Shown here: piece after piece, positions 26,615 through 34,978 of the stretch
Position numbering within the stretch: the first letter of the stretch is position 1
Layout: each line of letters opens with the position of its first letter
Origin: Marinovum sp048263515
GTDB taxonomy: Bacteria > Pseudomonadota > Alphaproteobacteria > Rhodobacterales > Rhodobacteraceae
DNA: 64,000 bases
Direction of reading: 5' to 3'
Assembly (NCBI RefSeq): GCF_048263515.1
Contig: NZ_JBLXEC010000010.1
Span: forward strand, 1-64,000
Program-made: the position numbers and the translations under genes
The notes under the pieces: generated by a model
What the model saw: the letters and a program-made list of their open reading frames with translations, nothing else
Database searches by the model: none
Told to the model about the DNA's origin: nothing

Positions 26615-27700
26615 ATGAAGAAATCACTCTTGCTCTGCACCGCGGCGCTCGCGCTCGGCGCCTCGATGGCGGCGGCGGAAGAGGTCCGGGTCTACAACTG
26701 GTCCGACTACATCGACGAAAGCCTGCTGGAGAAATTCGAGCAGGAAACCGGCATCGAGCTGGTCTATGACGTGTTCGACAGCAACGAGGTGCTCGAGACC
26801 AAGATGCTGGCCGGCGGATCGGGCTATGACGTGGTGGTGCCCACCGGCACCTTCCTGCAGCGCCAGATTGCGGCCGGGGCGTTCCAGCCGCTCGACAAGT
26901 CGAAGCTGCCCAACCTCGAGAACATGTGGGATGTGATCTCGGATCGCACCGCGAAATACGACCCCGACAATGCCCATGCCATCAACTACATGTGGGGCAC
27001 CACCGGGCTGGGCGTGAACCTCGGCAAGGTCCGCGAAGTGCTGGGCGAGGATGCCCCGGTGGACAGCTGGGATTTGGTGTTCAAGGCCGAGAACATGGAA
27101 AAGCTGGCCGCCTGCGGCGTGCATTTCCTCGATGCCCCGGCCGAGATGATCCCGGCGGCGCTGAACTACATCGGTGAAGACCCCGACAGCCATGACCCCG
27201 AGGTCATCGCCAAGGCAGAAGCCGTTTATGCCCCGGTGCGCCCGCACATCCAGAAATTCCACTCGTCCGAATATATCAACGCGCTGGCCAATGGCGACAT
27301 CTGCGTCGCGGTGGGCTGGTCCGGTGACGTGCTGCAGGCCCGCGACCGCGCGGCCGAGGCCGACAACGGCGTCGAGATCGGCTATTTCGCGCCCAAGGAA
27401 GGCGCGCAAATGTGGTTCGACATGATGGCGATCCCGGTCGATGCGCCGAACCCCGAGGGCGCGCACAAGTTCCTGAACTTCATCATGGATGCCGAGAACA
27501 TGGCGGCGGCCTCGAACTATGTCTACTACGCCAACGGCAACAAGGCCGCGCAGGCGCATCTGGCCGAGGACGTGATCAACGACCCGGCGATCTATCCCTC
27601 GCCCGAGGCGATGGACAACACCTATACCACCACGCCCTATCCGCCGAAGGTGCAGCGTGTGGTCACCCGTCTCTGGACCAAGATCAAGTCCGGCACCTGA
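26615..27700 (+). CDS. Periplasmic polyamine-binding protein (PotF/SpuD-like)
   Basis: A 361-residue protein with a Sec signal peptide (cleavage near SMAAAEE, about residue 22) and the PotF signature VRVYNWSDYIDESLLEKF, YDVVVPTGTFLQRQI and YMWGTTGLGVN. PotF/SpuD bind putrescine or spermidine in the periplasm. GGGAG precedes the ATG at 26615. It is first in a potFGHI-like operon divergent from the GntR gene. A strong terminator just after the stop probably limits read-through, so binding protein is made in excess. Confidence 0.92.
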   Translation: MKKSLLLCTAALALGASMAAAEEVRVYNWSDYIDESLLEKFEQETGIELVYDVFDSNEVLETKMLAGGSGYDVVVPTGTFLQRQIAAGAFQPLDKSKLPNLENMWDVISDRTAKYDPDNAHAINYMWGTTGLGVNLGKVREVLGEDAPVDSWDLVFKAENMEKLAACGVHFLDAPAEMIPAALNYIGEDPDSHDPEVIAKAEAVYAPVRPHIQKFHSSEYINALANGDICVAVGWSGDVLQARDRAAEADNGVEIGYFAPKEGAQMWFDMMAIPVDAPNPEGAHKFLNFIMDAENMAAASNYVYYANGNKAAQAHLAEDVINDPAIYPSPEAMDNTYTTTPYPPKVQRVVTRLWTKIKSGT

Positions 27701-27712
27701 GCCTGACATCGC

Positions 27713-27747
27713 GGCCCGCGCCTTTCCCGGCGCGGGCCTTTTTTTTT
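27713..27747 (+). terminator. Intrinsic terminator/attenuator between potF-like and potG-like genes
   Basis: Perfect ten-pair stem GGCCCGCGCC/GGCGCGGGCC (27713-27722 with 27729-27738), six-base loop, then nine T residues. Because the transporter genes continue 18 bases further on, it must be leaky or bypassed. Confidence 0.92.
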
Positions 27748-27764
27748 GTGCGAACGGAGATACC

Positions 27765-28886
27765 ATGGCCGAACCCGTCTTTGCCCCCTGGACCGATCCG
27801 AATGAAAAGCCTCTGATCCAGTTCAAGGGCGTGACCAAGCGGTTTGGCGATTTCACCGCCATCGACAACCTGACCCAGGATATCTACGCCAAGGAATTCT
27901 TCGCCCTGCTCGGGCCCTCCGGCTGTGGCAAGACAACGATGATGCGGATGCTGGCGGGTTTCGAGACCCCGACCGAGGGGCAGATCCTGATCGCCGGGCA
28001 GGATGTCGCCCGGGTGCCGCCCAACAAGCGGGCGGTGAACATGATGTTCCAGTCCTATGCGCTGTTTCCGCATCTCACCGTCTGGGACAATATCGCCTTC
28101 GGCCTGAAGCGCGAGGGCAAGTCCAAGGACGAGATCGAGGCCCGGGTGGCCGAGATGCTGCGGCTGACCCGGCTGGAACGCTTCGCCCAGCGCAAGCCGC
28201 ACCAGATCTCCGGCGGCCAGCGCCAGCGCGTGGCGCTGGCGCGGTCGCTTGCCAAGGCGCCGAAGCTGCTGCTTCTGGACGAGCCCTTGGGCGCGCTCGA
28301 CGCCAAGCTGCGCCAGCAGACCCAGTTCGAGCTGATGGACATTCAGGAAAAGACCGGCACCACCTTCGTGATCGTGACCCACGATCAGGAAGAGGCGATG
28401 ACCGTGGCCTCCCGCGTGGCGGTGATGGACGAGGGCCGCATCGTGCAGGTGGCGACCCCGGCCGAGATCTACGAGCAGCCGAATTCGGTCTACGTGGCGG
28501 ATTTCATCGGCGAGGTGAATATCCTCGAAGGCACCGTGGTGCCTTACGATGACGGGTACGAGGTGCATTGGGCGGAGGGCGAGCATCCGTTCCACACCCG
28601 CTCGGACAAGCGTCTGGAAAAGGGCCAGCGGTGTTCCCTGGCGATGCGGCCCGAGAAGGTGACGATCGGCACCGAGGAACCCGATGCGCACAACCGGGTC
28701 AAGGGTCGGATCCACGACATCGCCTATCTCGGCAACCTTTCGACCTATCACGTCGAGCTGTCGAACGGGCAGATGTTCAAGGCGCAGACGGCGAACACAC
28801 GCAGGCTCTCGCGGCGGCAGCTGACCTGGGAAGACGAGGTCTGGCTGAGCTGGACGGACACCGCTGCCGTGTTGCTGGAGGGGTGA
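27765..28886 (+). CDS. Polyamine ABC transporter ATP-binding protein (PotG/PotA-like)
   Basis: A 373-residue ATPase: Walker A GPSGCGKTT, signature ISGGQRQRVALARSL, Walker B LLLLDEPLGALD, H-loop VTHDQEEAMT, and a C-terminal TOBE domain. The ATG at 27765 lies directly after the attenuator hairpin with a GGAG site between. It energises import together with the permeases encoded at 29251-30953. The 364-base gap before the first permease gene is unusual for such an operon. Confidence 0.93.
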   Translation: MAEPVFAPWTDPNEKPLIQFKGVTKRFGDFTAIDNLTQDIYAKEFFALLGPSGCGKTTMMRMLAGFETPTEGQILIAGQDVARVPPNKRAVNMMFQSYALFPHLTVWDNIAFGLKREGKSKDEIEARVAEMLRLTRLERFAQRKPHQISGGQRQRVALARSLAKAPKLLLLDEPLGALDAKLRQQTQFELMDIQEKTGTTFVIVTHDQEEAMTVASRVAVMDEGRIVQVATPAEIYEQPNSVYVADFIGEVNILEGTVVPYDDGYEVHWAEGEHPFHTRSDKRLEKGQRCSLAMRPEKVTIGTEEPDAHNRVKGRIHDIAYLGNLSTYHVELSNGQMFKAQTANTRRLSRRQLTWEDEVWLSWTDTAAVLLEG

Positions 28887-29250
28887 GGATGGGTGGACTG
28901 CGGACACCGACCGAGACCAGCAGCCACCGGGCGCGACTTCGCCTTGTCTGGAGCTTTCGAGACCGCCGTCACCCGTCGCAGGCGGTTCCCGACACCGGCC
29001 AAAAGGCGCGCCCGCGCCCTGACCGACCTCGGGAGGGCCTCAAGGCTTGGGACCCCGGCAGTTCTACGGAATTCATTCTGAGGCGCGCACGACACCCGAT
29101 GGAATCTGCCCTCCCGGGGGGGAGGTCGGGCAGGGCGCAGGCGCGCCGGGTGCTCGGCTGCAGTGAGGGCGTTCCCGGCTTTCAAATGGATATTGCGCGC
29201 GCCCTCCGCCTTATAGGTATAGCTCCCGCACAGCCCAAGGAGGCCCCCAC
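28887..29250 (+). other. Unexplained 364-base gap inside the polyamine transporter operon
   Basis: An arginine-rich open frame (28889-29263) with a GAGG site starts two bases after the ATPase stop, but its composition is unlike a real protein and no family is recognised. A stem-loop CTGCCCTCCC...GGTCGGGCAG lies near 29107-29132. It may be a degraded insertion or a structured regulatory leader for the permease genes. Confidence 0.4.
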
Positions 29251-30141
29251 ATGCGCCGCCTGACCCTCATCGCCATCCCCTACCTCTGGCTCCTGGCGCT
29301 GTTCCTCGTGCCCTTCCTGATCGTCCTCAAGATCTCGTTGTCGGACACCGCCATCGCCATCCCGCCCTACACCCCGACCCTCGACCTTTCCGAGGGCTGG
29401 GCCGGCTTCAAGGCCTTCCTGTCGCAGCTCGACATGGAGAATTTCACCTGGCTCACCACCGATGACCTCTATTGGAAGGCCTATCTCTCCTCGGTGCGCA
29501 TCGCCTTTGTCTCGACGATCCTGACGCTGATCGCGGGCTACCCCATCGCCTATGCCATGGCGCGCGCCGCCCCCGAATGGCGGCCGACGCTGCTGATGCT
29601 GGTGATCCTGCCGTTCTGGACCTCCTTCCTGATCCGGGTCTACGCCTGGATGGGGATCCTCTCGAACGAAGGGCTGCTGAATGGGCTGCTGCTGCAGATC
29701 GGCCTGATCTCGGAACCGCTGACCATCCTCAACACCAATACTGCGGTCTATATCGGCGTGGTCTACACCTATCTGCCCTTCATGATCCTGCCGATCTATT
29801 CGGCGCTGGAAAAGATGGACGACAGCCTGCTCGAAGCCGCCGAGGACCTCGGCTGCTCGCGGTTTCAGGCCTTCTGGCTGGTCACCGTGCCGCTGTCGAA
29901 ACAGGGCATCATCGCCGGCTGCTTTCTGGTCTTCATCCCGGTGGTGGGCGAATTCGTGATCCCCTCGCTTTTGGGCGGATCGGGCACGCTGATGATCGGC
30001 AAGGTGCTGTTCGAGGAGTTCTTCAACAACCGCGACTGGCCGGTGGCCAGCGCCGTGGCGGTGATCCTGCTGTTGATCCTGATTGTGCCGATCGTGCTGT
30101 TCCAGCGCAACGAGCAGAAACAGAGGGAGGCCGAGGGATGA
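29251..30141 (+). CDS. Polyamine ABC transporter permease (PotH/PotB-like)
   Basis: A 296-residue inner-membrane protein with about six transmembrane segments and the EAA loop (LLEAAEDLGCSRFQAFWLV) at about 190-210. Normal length for PotH, in contrast to the oversized permease at 15891-17642. An AAGGAGG site lies ahead of the ATG. Its stop overlaps the next permease start by four bases. Confidence 0.92.
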   Translation: MRRLTLIAIPYLWLLALFLVPFLIVLKISLSDTAIAIPPYTPTLDLSEGWAGFKAFLSQLDMENFTWLTTDDLYWKAYLSSVRIAFVSTILTLIAGYPIAYAMARAAPEWRPTLLMLVILPFWTSFLIRVYAWMGILSNEGLLNGLLLQIGLISEPLTILNTNTAVYIGVVYTYLPFMILPIYSALEKMDDSLLEAAEDLGCSRFQAFWLVTVPLSKQGIIAGCFLVFIPVVGEFVIPSLLGGSGTLMIGKVLFEEFFNNRDWPVASAVAVILLLILIVPIVLFQRNEQKQREAEG

Positions 30142-30953
30142 AACGCTTTTCCGCCTTCAACGCGGTGTCGCTGACGCTGGGCTTTGCCTTCCTGTACCTG
30201 CCGATGATCATCCTGGTGATCTACAGCTTCAACGATTCCAAGCTGGTGACCGTCTGGGCCGGGTTCTCGACCCGCTGGTACGGCGAGCTCATGCAGAACG
30301 AGGCCTTTCTCGACGCCGCCTGGGTCACCATCCGCGTCGCCGTGGCCTCGTCGACCATCGCCACAGTGCTGGGCACGATGGCGGCCTATGTGCTGGTGCG
30401 CGCCGGGCGGTTCCATGGCCGGACGCTGTTTTCCGGCATGATCTACGCGCCACTGGTGATGCCCGAGGTGATCACCGGGCTGTCGCTGCTGCTTCTGTTC
30501 ATCGGCATCGGGCTCGACCGGGGGATCGTGACGATCATCCTCGCGCATACGACGTTCTCGATGTGCTACGTCTCGGTGGTGGTCTCGTCCCGGCTGGTCA
30601 GCTTCGACCGCTCGCTGGAAGAGGCGGCGCTGGATCTCGGCTGCACCCCGTTCGAGGCGTTCCGGCTGGTCACCCTGCCGATCATTGCCCCCGCCGTCAT
30701 CTCAGGTTGGTTGCTGGCCTTCACCCTGTCGCTCGACGATCTGGTGATCGCGTCCTTCACCGCCGGACCCTCGGCCACCACCCTGCCGATCAAGATCTTC
30801 TCGGCCGTGCGGCTGGGCGTCAGCCCGGAAATCAACGCGCTCTCGACCCTGATGATCGCCGTGGTCACCGTCGGGGTGATCACCGCCTCGCTGGTGTCGA
30901 AACGCGCCAGCATCCGGCAGCAGGCCGAAGCCCAGGCCGCTGTCCGCGCCTGA
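30138..30953 (+). CDS. Polyamine ABC transporter permease (PotI/PotC-like)
   Basis: A 271-residue permease with six predicted membrane segments and the EAA loop (LEEAALDLGCTPFEAFRLV). It forms the pore with the PotH-like protein. The start overlaps the upstream stop (ATGA) and its own stop overlaps the following oxidoreductase start (TGATG), so transporter and catabolic enzyme are translationally coupled. Confidence 0.92.
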   Translation: MKRFSAFNAVSLTLGFAFLYLPMIILVIYSFNDSKLVTVWAGFSTRWYGELMQNEAFLDAAWVTIRVAVASSTIATVLGTMAAYVLVRAGRFHGRTLFSGMIYAPLVMPEVITGLSLLLLFIGIGLDRGIVTIILAHTTFSMCYVSVVVSSRLVSFDRSLEEAALDLGCTPFEAFRLVTLPIIAPAVISGWLLAFTLSLDDLVIASFTAGPSATTLPIKIFSAVRLGVSPEINALSTLMIAVVTVGVITASLVSKRASIRQQAEAQAAVRA

Positions 30954-32275
30954 TGCGGCGGCTCTACGAGGCCCACGCCTATTCCGACGCGCCGCGGGCG
31001 GGGTGCCTGTGGAATGCCGATGCCGGCCCGCCGCGCGCAGCCTTTGACGGCCCGCAAAGCACCGAGGTGGCGGTGATCGGCGGCGGGTTCACCGGGCTCT
31101 CGGCGGCGCTGCACCTGGCCGAGGCCGGCACCGAGGTGACGCTGCTCGAGGCGAAGCACATCGGCTGGGGCGCTTCGGGGCGCAATGGCGGGTTCTGCTG
31201 CCTTGGCGGCGGCATGCTCTCCAACCCGCAGCTCGCGCGCCGCTTCGGGCAGGACGCCCTGGCGGTCTACCGTGCCGCCGAAAAGGCCGCCGTGGCGCTG
31301 GTGGCCGAGCGTCTGGCGCGCCATGGCATCGACGCCGACACCCATTCCGACGGCGAGACCCTGCTCGCCCATACCCCGCGCCACATGGCGGCCCTGCGGC
31401 GCGAGCTGCCGCATGTCGCCGAGGCTTATGGCGTCACGCCCGTCCTGCACGAGCCTGCCGACCTCGCGGCTCTCGGCATCTCCGGCCCCTTCCATGGCGG
31501 GATGACCATTCCCCTGGGCTTCGCGCTCAACCCGGGCAAATATGTCGTCGGTCTCGCCACCGCCGCCGAGGCCGCCGGCGCCAGGCTGCATGACGCCAGC
31601 CCGGTCACCGCGATCACCCGGAACAACGGCTTCACCCTCACCACCCCGACCGGACCGCTCACGGCAAAACGGCTGGTCCTCGCCACCAACGGCTATTCCA
31701 GCGACGACATTCCCGGCTGGCTGCGCGCCCGCTACATGCCGCTGCAATCCAACATCCTTGTCACCCGCCCGCTGACCGAGGGCGAATTGGCCGCGCAGGG
31801 CTGGACCTCGCGGCAGATGGCCTATGACACCCGCAACCTGCTGCATTACTTCCGCCTGCTGCCGGACAACCGCTTTCTCTTCGGCATGCGCGGCGGCAGC
31901 TTTGCGACGCCGGGGGCCAACGCCCGGTTCCGCGGCAGGATCGAGGCGGATTTCGAGGCCATGTTCCCGGCCTGGGCAGAGGTGGAGCGCCCGAACTTCT
32001 GGTCGGGGCTGGTCTGCCTCTCGCGCAACCGCACGCCCTTTGTCGGCGCCATCCCCGAGATGCCGGGGGCCTTTGCGGGTCTCGCCTTCCATGGCAACGG
32101 CGTGGCGATGGGCAGCTATGCCGGCCGGCTGCTCGCAGACCTGGTGCGCGACCGGCAGCCCGAAGCACCCTACCCCGCCGCCTTTGCCATCCCGCCGCGC
32201 CGTTTCCCGCTTGGCCGCCACCGCCGCGCGCTGCTGGCCGTGGCCACCGGGGCGCTGTCGCTGCTCGACAGATAG
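30953..32275 (+). CDS. FAD-dependent amine oxidoreductase (PuuB-like, DAO family)
   Basis: A 440-residue flavoprotein with the ADP-binding motif VIGGGFTGLSAALHLAEAG near residue 40, the GWGASGRNGGF motif at about 73-83 and a C-terminal FHGNGVAMGSYAGR region. These fit gamma-glutamylputrescine oxidase (PuuB) and related DAO-type oxidases. It would oxidise an amino group of a polyamine derivative to an aldehyde. No gamma-glutamylputrescine synthetase (PuuA) is in the window, so the substrate may differ. Coupled to the PotI-like gene; last gene of the operon. Confidence 0.87.
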   Translation: MRRLYEAHAYSDAPRAGCLWNADAGPPRAAFDGPQSTEVAVIGGGFTGLSAALHLAEAGTEVTLLEAKHIGWGASGRNGGFCCLGGGMLSNPQLARRFGQDALAVYRAAEKAAVALVAERLARHGIDADTHSDGETLLAHTPRHMAALRRELPHVAEAYGVTPVLHEPADLAALGISGPFHGGMTIPLGFALNPGKYVVGLATAAEAAGARLHDASPVTAITRNNGFTLTTPTGPLTAKRLVLATNGYSSDDIPGWLRARYMPLQSNILVTRPLTEGELAAQGWTSRQMAYDTRNLLHYFRLLPDNRFLFGMRGGSFATPGANARFRGRIEADFEAMFPAWAEVERPNFWSGLVCLSRNRTPFVGAIPEMPGAFAGLAFHGNGVAMGSYAGRLLADLVRDRQPEAPYPAAFAIPPRRFPLGRHRRALLAVATGALSLLDR

Positions 32276-32444
32276 CCCCGCCGCGCCTTCATCTCGACGC
32301 AAAGCCCGAGGGGCAGGAATTTCACACCTTCCCAACAGGGGGAACATTTGCCAGACTTTCCCCCAAGGCCGGCGCATCACCCCGATGTAAATACCCATAA
32401 CATTACTTATATTCACCAGATACATTCGCAACAGGAAGCCACTC

Positions 32445-33521
32445 ATGTCCAATTTCGACACGCAGCTGCGCGAAAGCCAGGCCCAGGTGGCCGAGGCCCA
32501 GTCCAAGATCTCCGAGATCACCAGCCGGATCGAAACCGCGCGCGAAAAGATGAAGGCCGGCACCGAGGCCTCGATCGACGTGGAAAACGCCACGCTCAAG
32601 GATGTGCACGCCCATACCGAGGTGATGAACGCCAATATCGCCGAGTTGATCATGGGCCTCGACGATGTCACCGCCGCCTTTTCCCGCGATTTCGACGAGA
32701 TGCGGTCCAAGACCGGCTGGGAGAGCTTTGTCGGCTTCTTCTCCAAGGACCGGTCCGACGCGCTGCGCCAGGAGCGGATGAAGACCGCAAACATCGACGA
32801 CAAGCTGCAGGACCTGATCTCCAAGTCCGACATCATCACCAAGCTGCTGGAAAGCCAGCTGGCCGTGCTCACCGACCAGAAGACTAGGGTCGAGACCAAC
32901 CTGACCGAGACGCTGGACGAACGCGAATTCACCGTCGGCGAGCTCGAGGCCACAAGGGCGGAAATCCTCGCCATGGACCCCGAGATCATCGCTCTGGAAA
33001 ACAAGATTGCCGTCGAACAGGACGCCGCCGCGCGCACCAAGCTGGAAACCCAGCTGGCCGATCTGAACAAGGCCTACAACGAGCTGGTGCAGCAGGAACA
33101 GGTCAAGCTGGCCAAGAGCCAGACGCTGGAGCGCTATATCGAGAAGGGCAAGACCTGGGTCGACAGTCTGCAGAACCAGGCGGCGACGCAGATGGTGCTG
33201 ATCAACAAGCTGCAGACCGACACCAAGCAGCGAGTGGTGCTCTACGACGCCCTGTCGAAGTCGTTGAAGACCGCGCAGCAGCAGGACGTGGCCCACCGGA
33301 TCAACGAGATCGGGGTCAAGACCGACCAGGAGGCGCAGACCGCCATGGCCGCCATCGGCACCGCCACCAACCAGAAGATGGCCGACATGCTCGAAGCGCA
33401 CGAGGATCATATGGTCTTTGCCCGCGAGGTGCTGGAAGCCAAGGCCAAGGCGGATGAACGCTTTGCCCGGCGCTTTGCCGAGATCGTCAAGAAGCACGAC
33501 AGCAACGCTTACGGCGCATGA
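32445..33521 (+). CDS. Coiled-coil protein of unknown function, first gene of a seven-gene cluster
   Basis: A 358-residue, highly charged and almost entirely helical protein with no signal peptide or membrane segment. Heptad-like repeats run through residues 1-55, 105-235 and 290-350, with a short non-coiled segment (WESFVGFFSKDRSDALRQ) near 90. The overall build recalls TelA-type or PspA/ESCRT-III-like helical proteins, but I cannot assign a family. AGGAAG precedes the ATG at 32445, and an AT-rich segment (32385-32420) is the likely promoter region of the cluster. The stop overlaps the next gene start by four bases. Confidence 0.8.
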   Translation: MSNFDTQLRESQAQVAEAQSKISEITSRIETAREKMKAGTEASIDVENATLKDVHAHTEVMNANIAELIMGLDDVTAAFSRDFDEMRSKTGWESFVGFFSKDRSDALRQERMKTANIDDKLQDLISKSDIITKLLESQLAVLTDQKTRVETNLTETLDEREFTVGELEATRAEILAMDPEIIALENKIAVEQDAAARTKLETQLADLNKAYNELVQQEQVKLAKSQTLERYIEKGKTWVDSLQNQAATQMVLINKLQTDTKQRVVLYDALSKSLKTAQQQDVAHRINEIGVKTDQEAQTAMAAIGTATNQKMADMLEAHEDHMVFAREVLEAKAKADERFARRFAEIVKKHDSNAYGA

Positions 33522-33790
33522 GCTGGCGTGGGGGGGTCATGGGGGCCGGGTTCGCCTGTTGGGGGATCGCGCTTGTCTGGTTTCTCCTGATGGCGACCCT
33601 GCCCGAGTACGTCCCCTGGGCCCCTGACTTCGGCTGGTTCATTCTCGCAGGGTTCGTCCCCGGTGTCTTCTACAGCTGGGGTCAGCCCGACGATGACCTC
33701 CACTATTTTGTGACCTCAAGCTCCAACGAACCCATGATCGATACGGTAACCCATGTCTCGCTCGACCATGACGCAATTGACGATGACTGA
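33518..33790 (+). CDS. Small two-helix membrane protein, unknown function
   Basis: A 90-residue protein with two predicted transmembrane segments (about 8-27 and 38-54) joined by a short loop (PEYVPWAPDFG) and an acidic C-terminal tail of about 35 residues ending DAIDDD. It overlaps the upstream coiled-coil gene (ATGA) and runs into the next gene, so it is firmly part of the operon. It could anchor the soluble partners at the inner membrane. Confidence 0.7.
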   Translation: MSWRGGVMGAGFACWGIALVWFLLMATLPEYVPWAPDFGWFILAGFVPGVFYSWGQPDDDLHYFVTSSSNEPMIDTVTHVSLDHDAIDDD

Positions 33791-34901
33791 CGCCGCCTCG
33801 GACCATCGCGGGCTGACCGATACCTTCGCCAGCCGCCGCTATTTCCAGAAGTTCGAGGCGATCACCACCCACCTCGGCCGGGTCGCGGCGGTGATGGAGA
33901 CCGAGGGCAGCCTGAGCCGCGAGGACGTCAAGATCCTCGCGCGTTATGTCAGGGGCATTGCCTATACCTTCAAGGCGCTGTCGATGAAGTACCTGCTGGT
34001 CGGCCGCGACACCGGCAAGTTCTTCGGCTCGCTCTCCATCGACGCCACCGAAAGCGGCTTTCCCACCTTTCAGGAACTGCTGGTCATGGCCAATGACGCC
34101 CAGCAGGCCGGCGCGCATCTGGAGAACATGCCGAGCGTCGAGGCGCTCAAGGATCAGATGGTCGGTCAGATCATCTCGGAGCAGGCGATCCCGACGCGGC
34201 TGCAGTTTGCCCTGTCGCAGCGGCTCTATTACGAGGAACTGCTGCGCGGCCACCTGTTCTGGGCGCGGATGGACCCGCGCATCGACTGGGTCGAGGGCTT
34301 TTCCGGCCGGCGCAAGTACCGGGTGCACTGGGCGGTCTACGACAGCCAGATCAACCTGCCGACGATCTATGTGCTCGAACTGGACGACACTGGCCGCGTA
34401 GCCCTGCCCAAGGACGAACGCCGCTGGCCCGAGGTGCAGCGCCACCTGATGGCGCAATCGCTGGGCGCGCTCAAGCTCCTGACCATCGCCAAGGGCTTTG
34501 ACGAGAGCTTCGACGACCTGCACCCCAAGCGCCTGCGCCGGTTCCACATCGGGCCGATGTATTCCCACGCCTTCACCCGTCAGACCGGCCCGATCCGCGA
34601 CGTGCTGGCCGAGGCGAAATCGCCGCCGGGCGAGGATTGGACGCTGGCCTGGACCGCCGAGACGCTGGAAAGCGAGCGGGTGACCGAGGAGCGCGCCGGC
34701 TGGTTTTCCACCGTCGAGCGCGAAGTCTTTGCCCTCGATCCCTTTTCCGGGCGCGGGATCGACACCGGCGCGACCGAGACCACCCGCGCCATCATCCTGC
34801 CGCAGCGGCCGTTTCAGGTGCTGGCCGAAAAGAACCCGCCGGGCTTTGCCAGCGTGCGCAAGTTCGTGGTCAGCCCGGGGGGCCGGGTGCTGAGCTACTG
34901 A
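33783..34901 (+). CDS. Unassigned protein, 372 aa, in the AAA cluster
   Basis: No family recognised. The protein is soluble. An N-terminal helical half (ARYVRGIAYTFKALSMKYL near 50-70) is followed by a mixed alpha/beta half (RKYRVHWAVYDSQINLPTI near 170) with a basic HPKRLRRFHIGP stretch. Three in-frame ATGs (33753, 33768, 33783) are possible; 33783 gives the smallest overlap (8 bases) with the upstream gene, though none has a strong ribosome site. It lies directly upstream of the AAA ATPase gene, separated by a family B repeat. Confidence 0.7.
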   Translation: MTDAASDHRGLTDTFASRRYFQKFEAITTHLGRVAAVMETEGSLSREDVKILARYVRGIAYTFKALSMKYLLVGRDTGKFFGSLSIDATESGFPTFQELLVMANDAQQAGAHLENMPSVEALKDQMVGQIISEQAIPTRLQFALSQRLYYEELLRGHLFWARMDPRIDWVEGFSGRRKYRVHWAVYDSQINLPTIYVLELDDTGRVALPKDERRWPEVQRHLMAQSLGALKLLTIAKGFDESFDDLHPKRLRRFHIGPMYSHAFTRQTGPIRDVLAEAKSPPGEDWTLAWTAETLESERVTEERAGWFSTVEREVFALDPFSGRGIDTGATETTRAIILPQRPFQVLAEKNPPGFASVRKFVVSPGGRVLSY

Positions 34902-34906
34902 ACGGC

Positions 34907-34962
34907 GGTGGGTTGAAAACCCACCCTACCCATTTGCCGTAGGGTGGGTTTTCAACCCACCG
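34907..34962. repeat. Dispersed inverted repeat, family B, copy 3 (two arms)
   Basis: GGTGGGTTGAAAACCCACCC at 34907 and its inverted copy, beginning GTAGGGTGGG at 34939. It starts six bases after one stop codon and ends 16 bases before the AAA ATPase start, so it lies inside the presumed operon transcript. Confidence 0.75.
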
Positions 34963-34978
34963 ATTTGGAGAATGCCAC

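Noticed and set aside
28889..29263. A 124-codon arginine-rich frame with a good ribosome site inside the potG-potH gap
   Set aside because: Not annotated as a gene because of biased composition and no recognisable family; the region is listed as a finding instead.
30566..33070. An 834-codon minus-strand frame across potI, the oxidoreductase and the coiled-coil gene
   Set aside because: It spans three convincing genes on the other strand, including their overlaps, and resembles no family.
33753..33782. Earlier starts for the 372-residue cluster protein
   Set aside because: In-frame ATGs at 33753 and 33768 have no better ribosome site and give a longer overlap with the preceding gene; kept only as alternatives.
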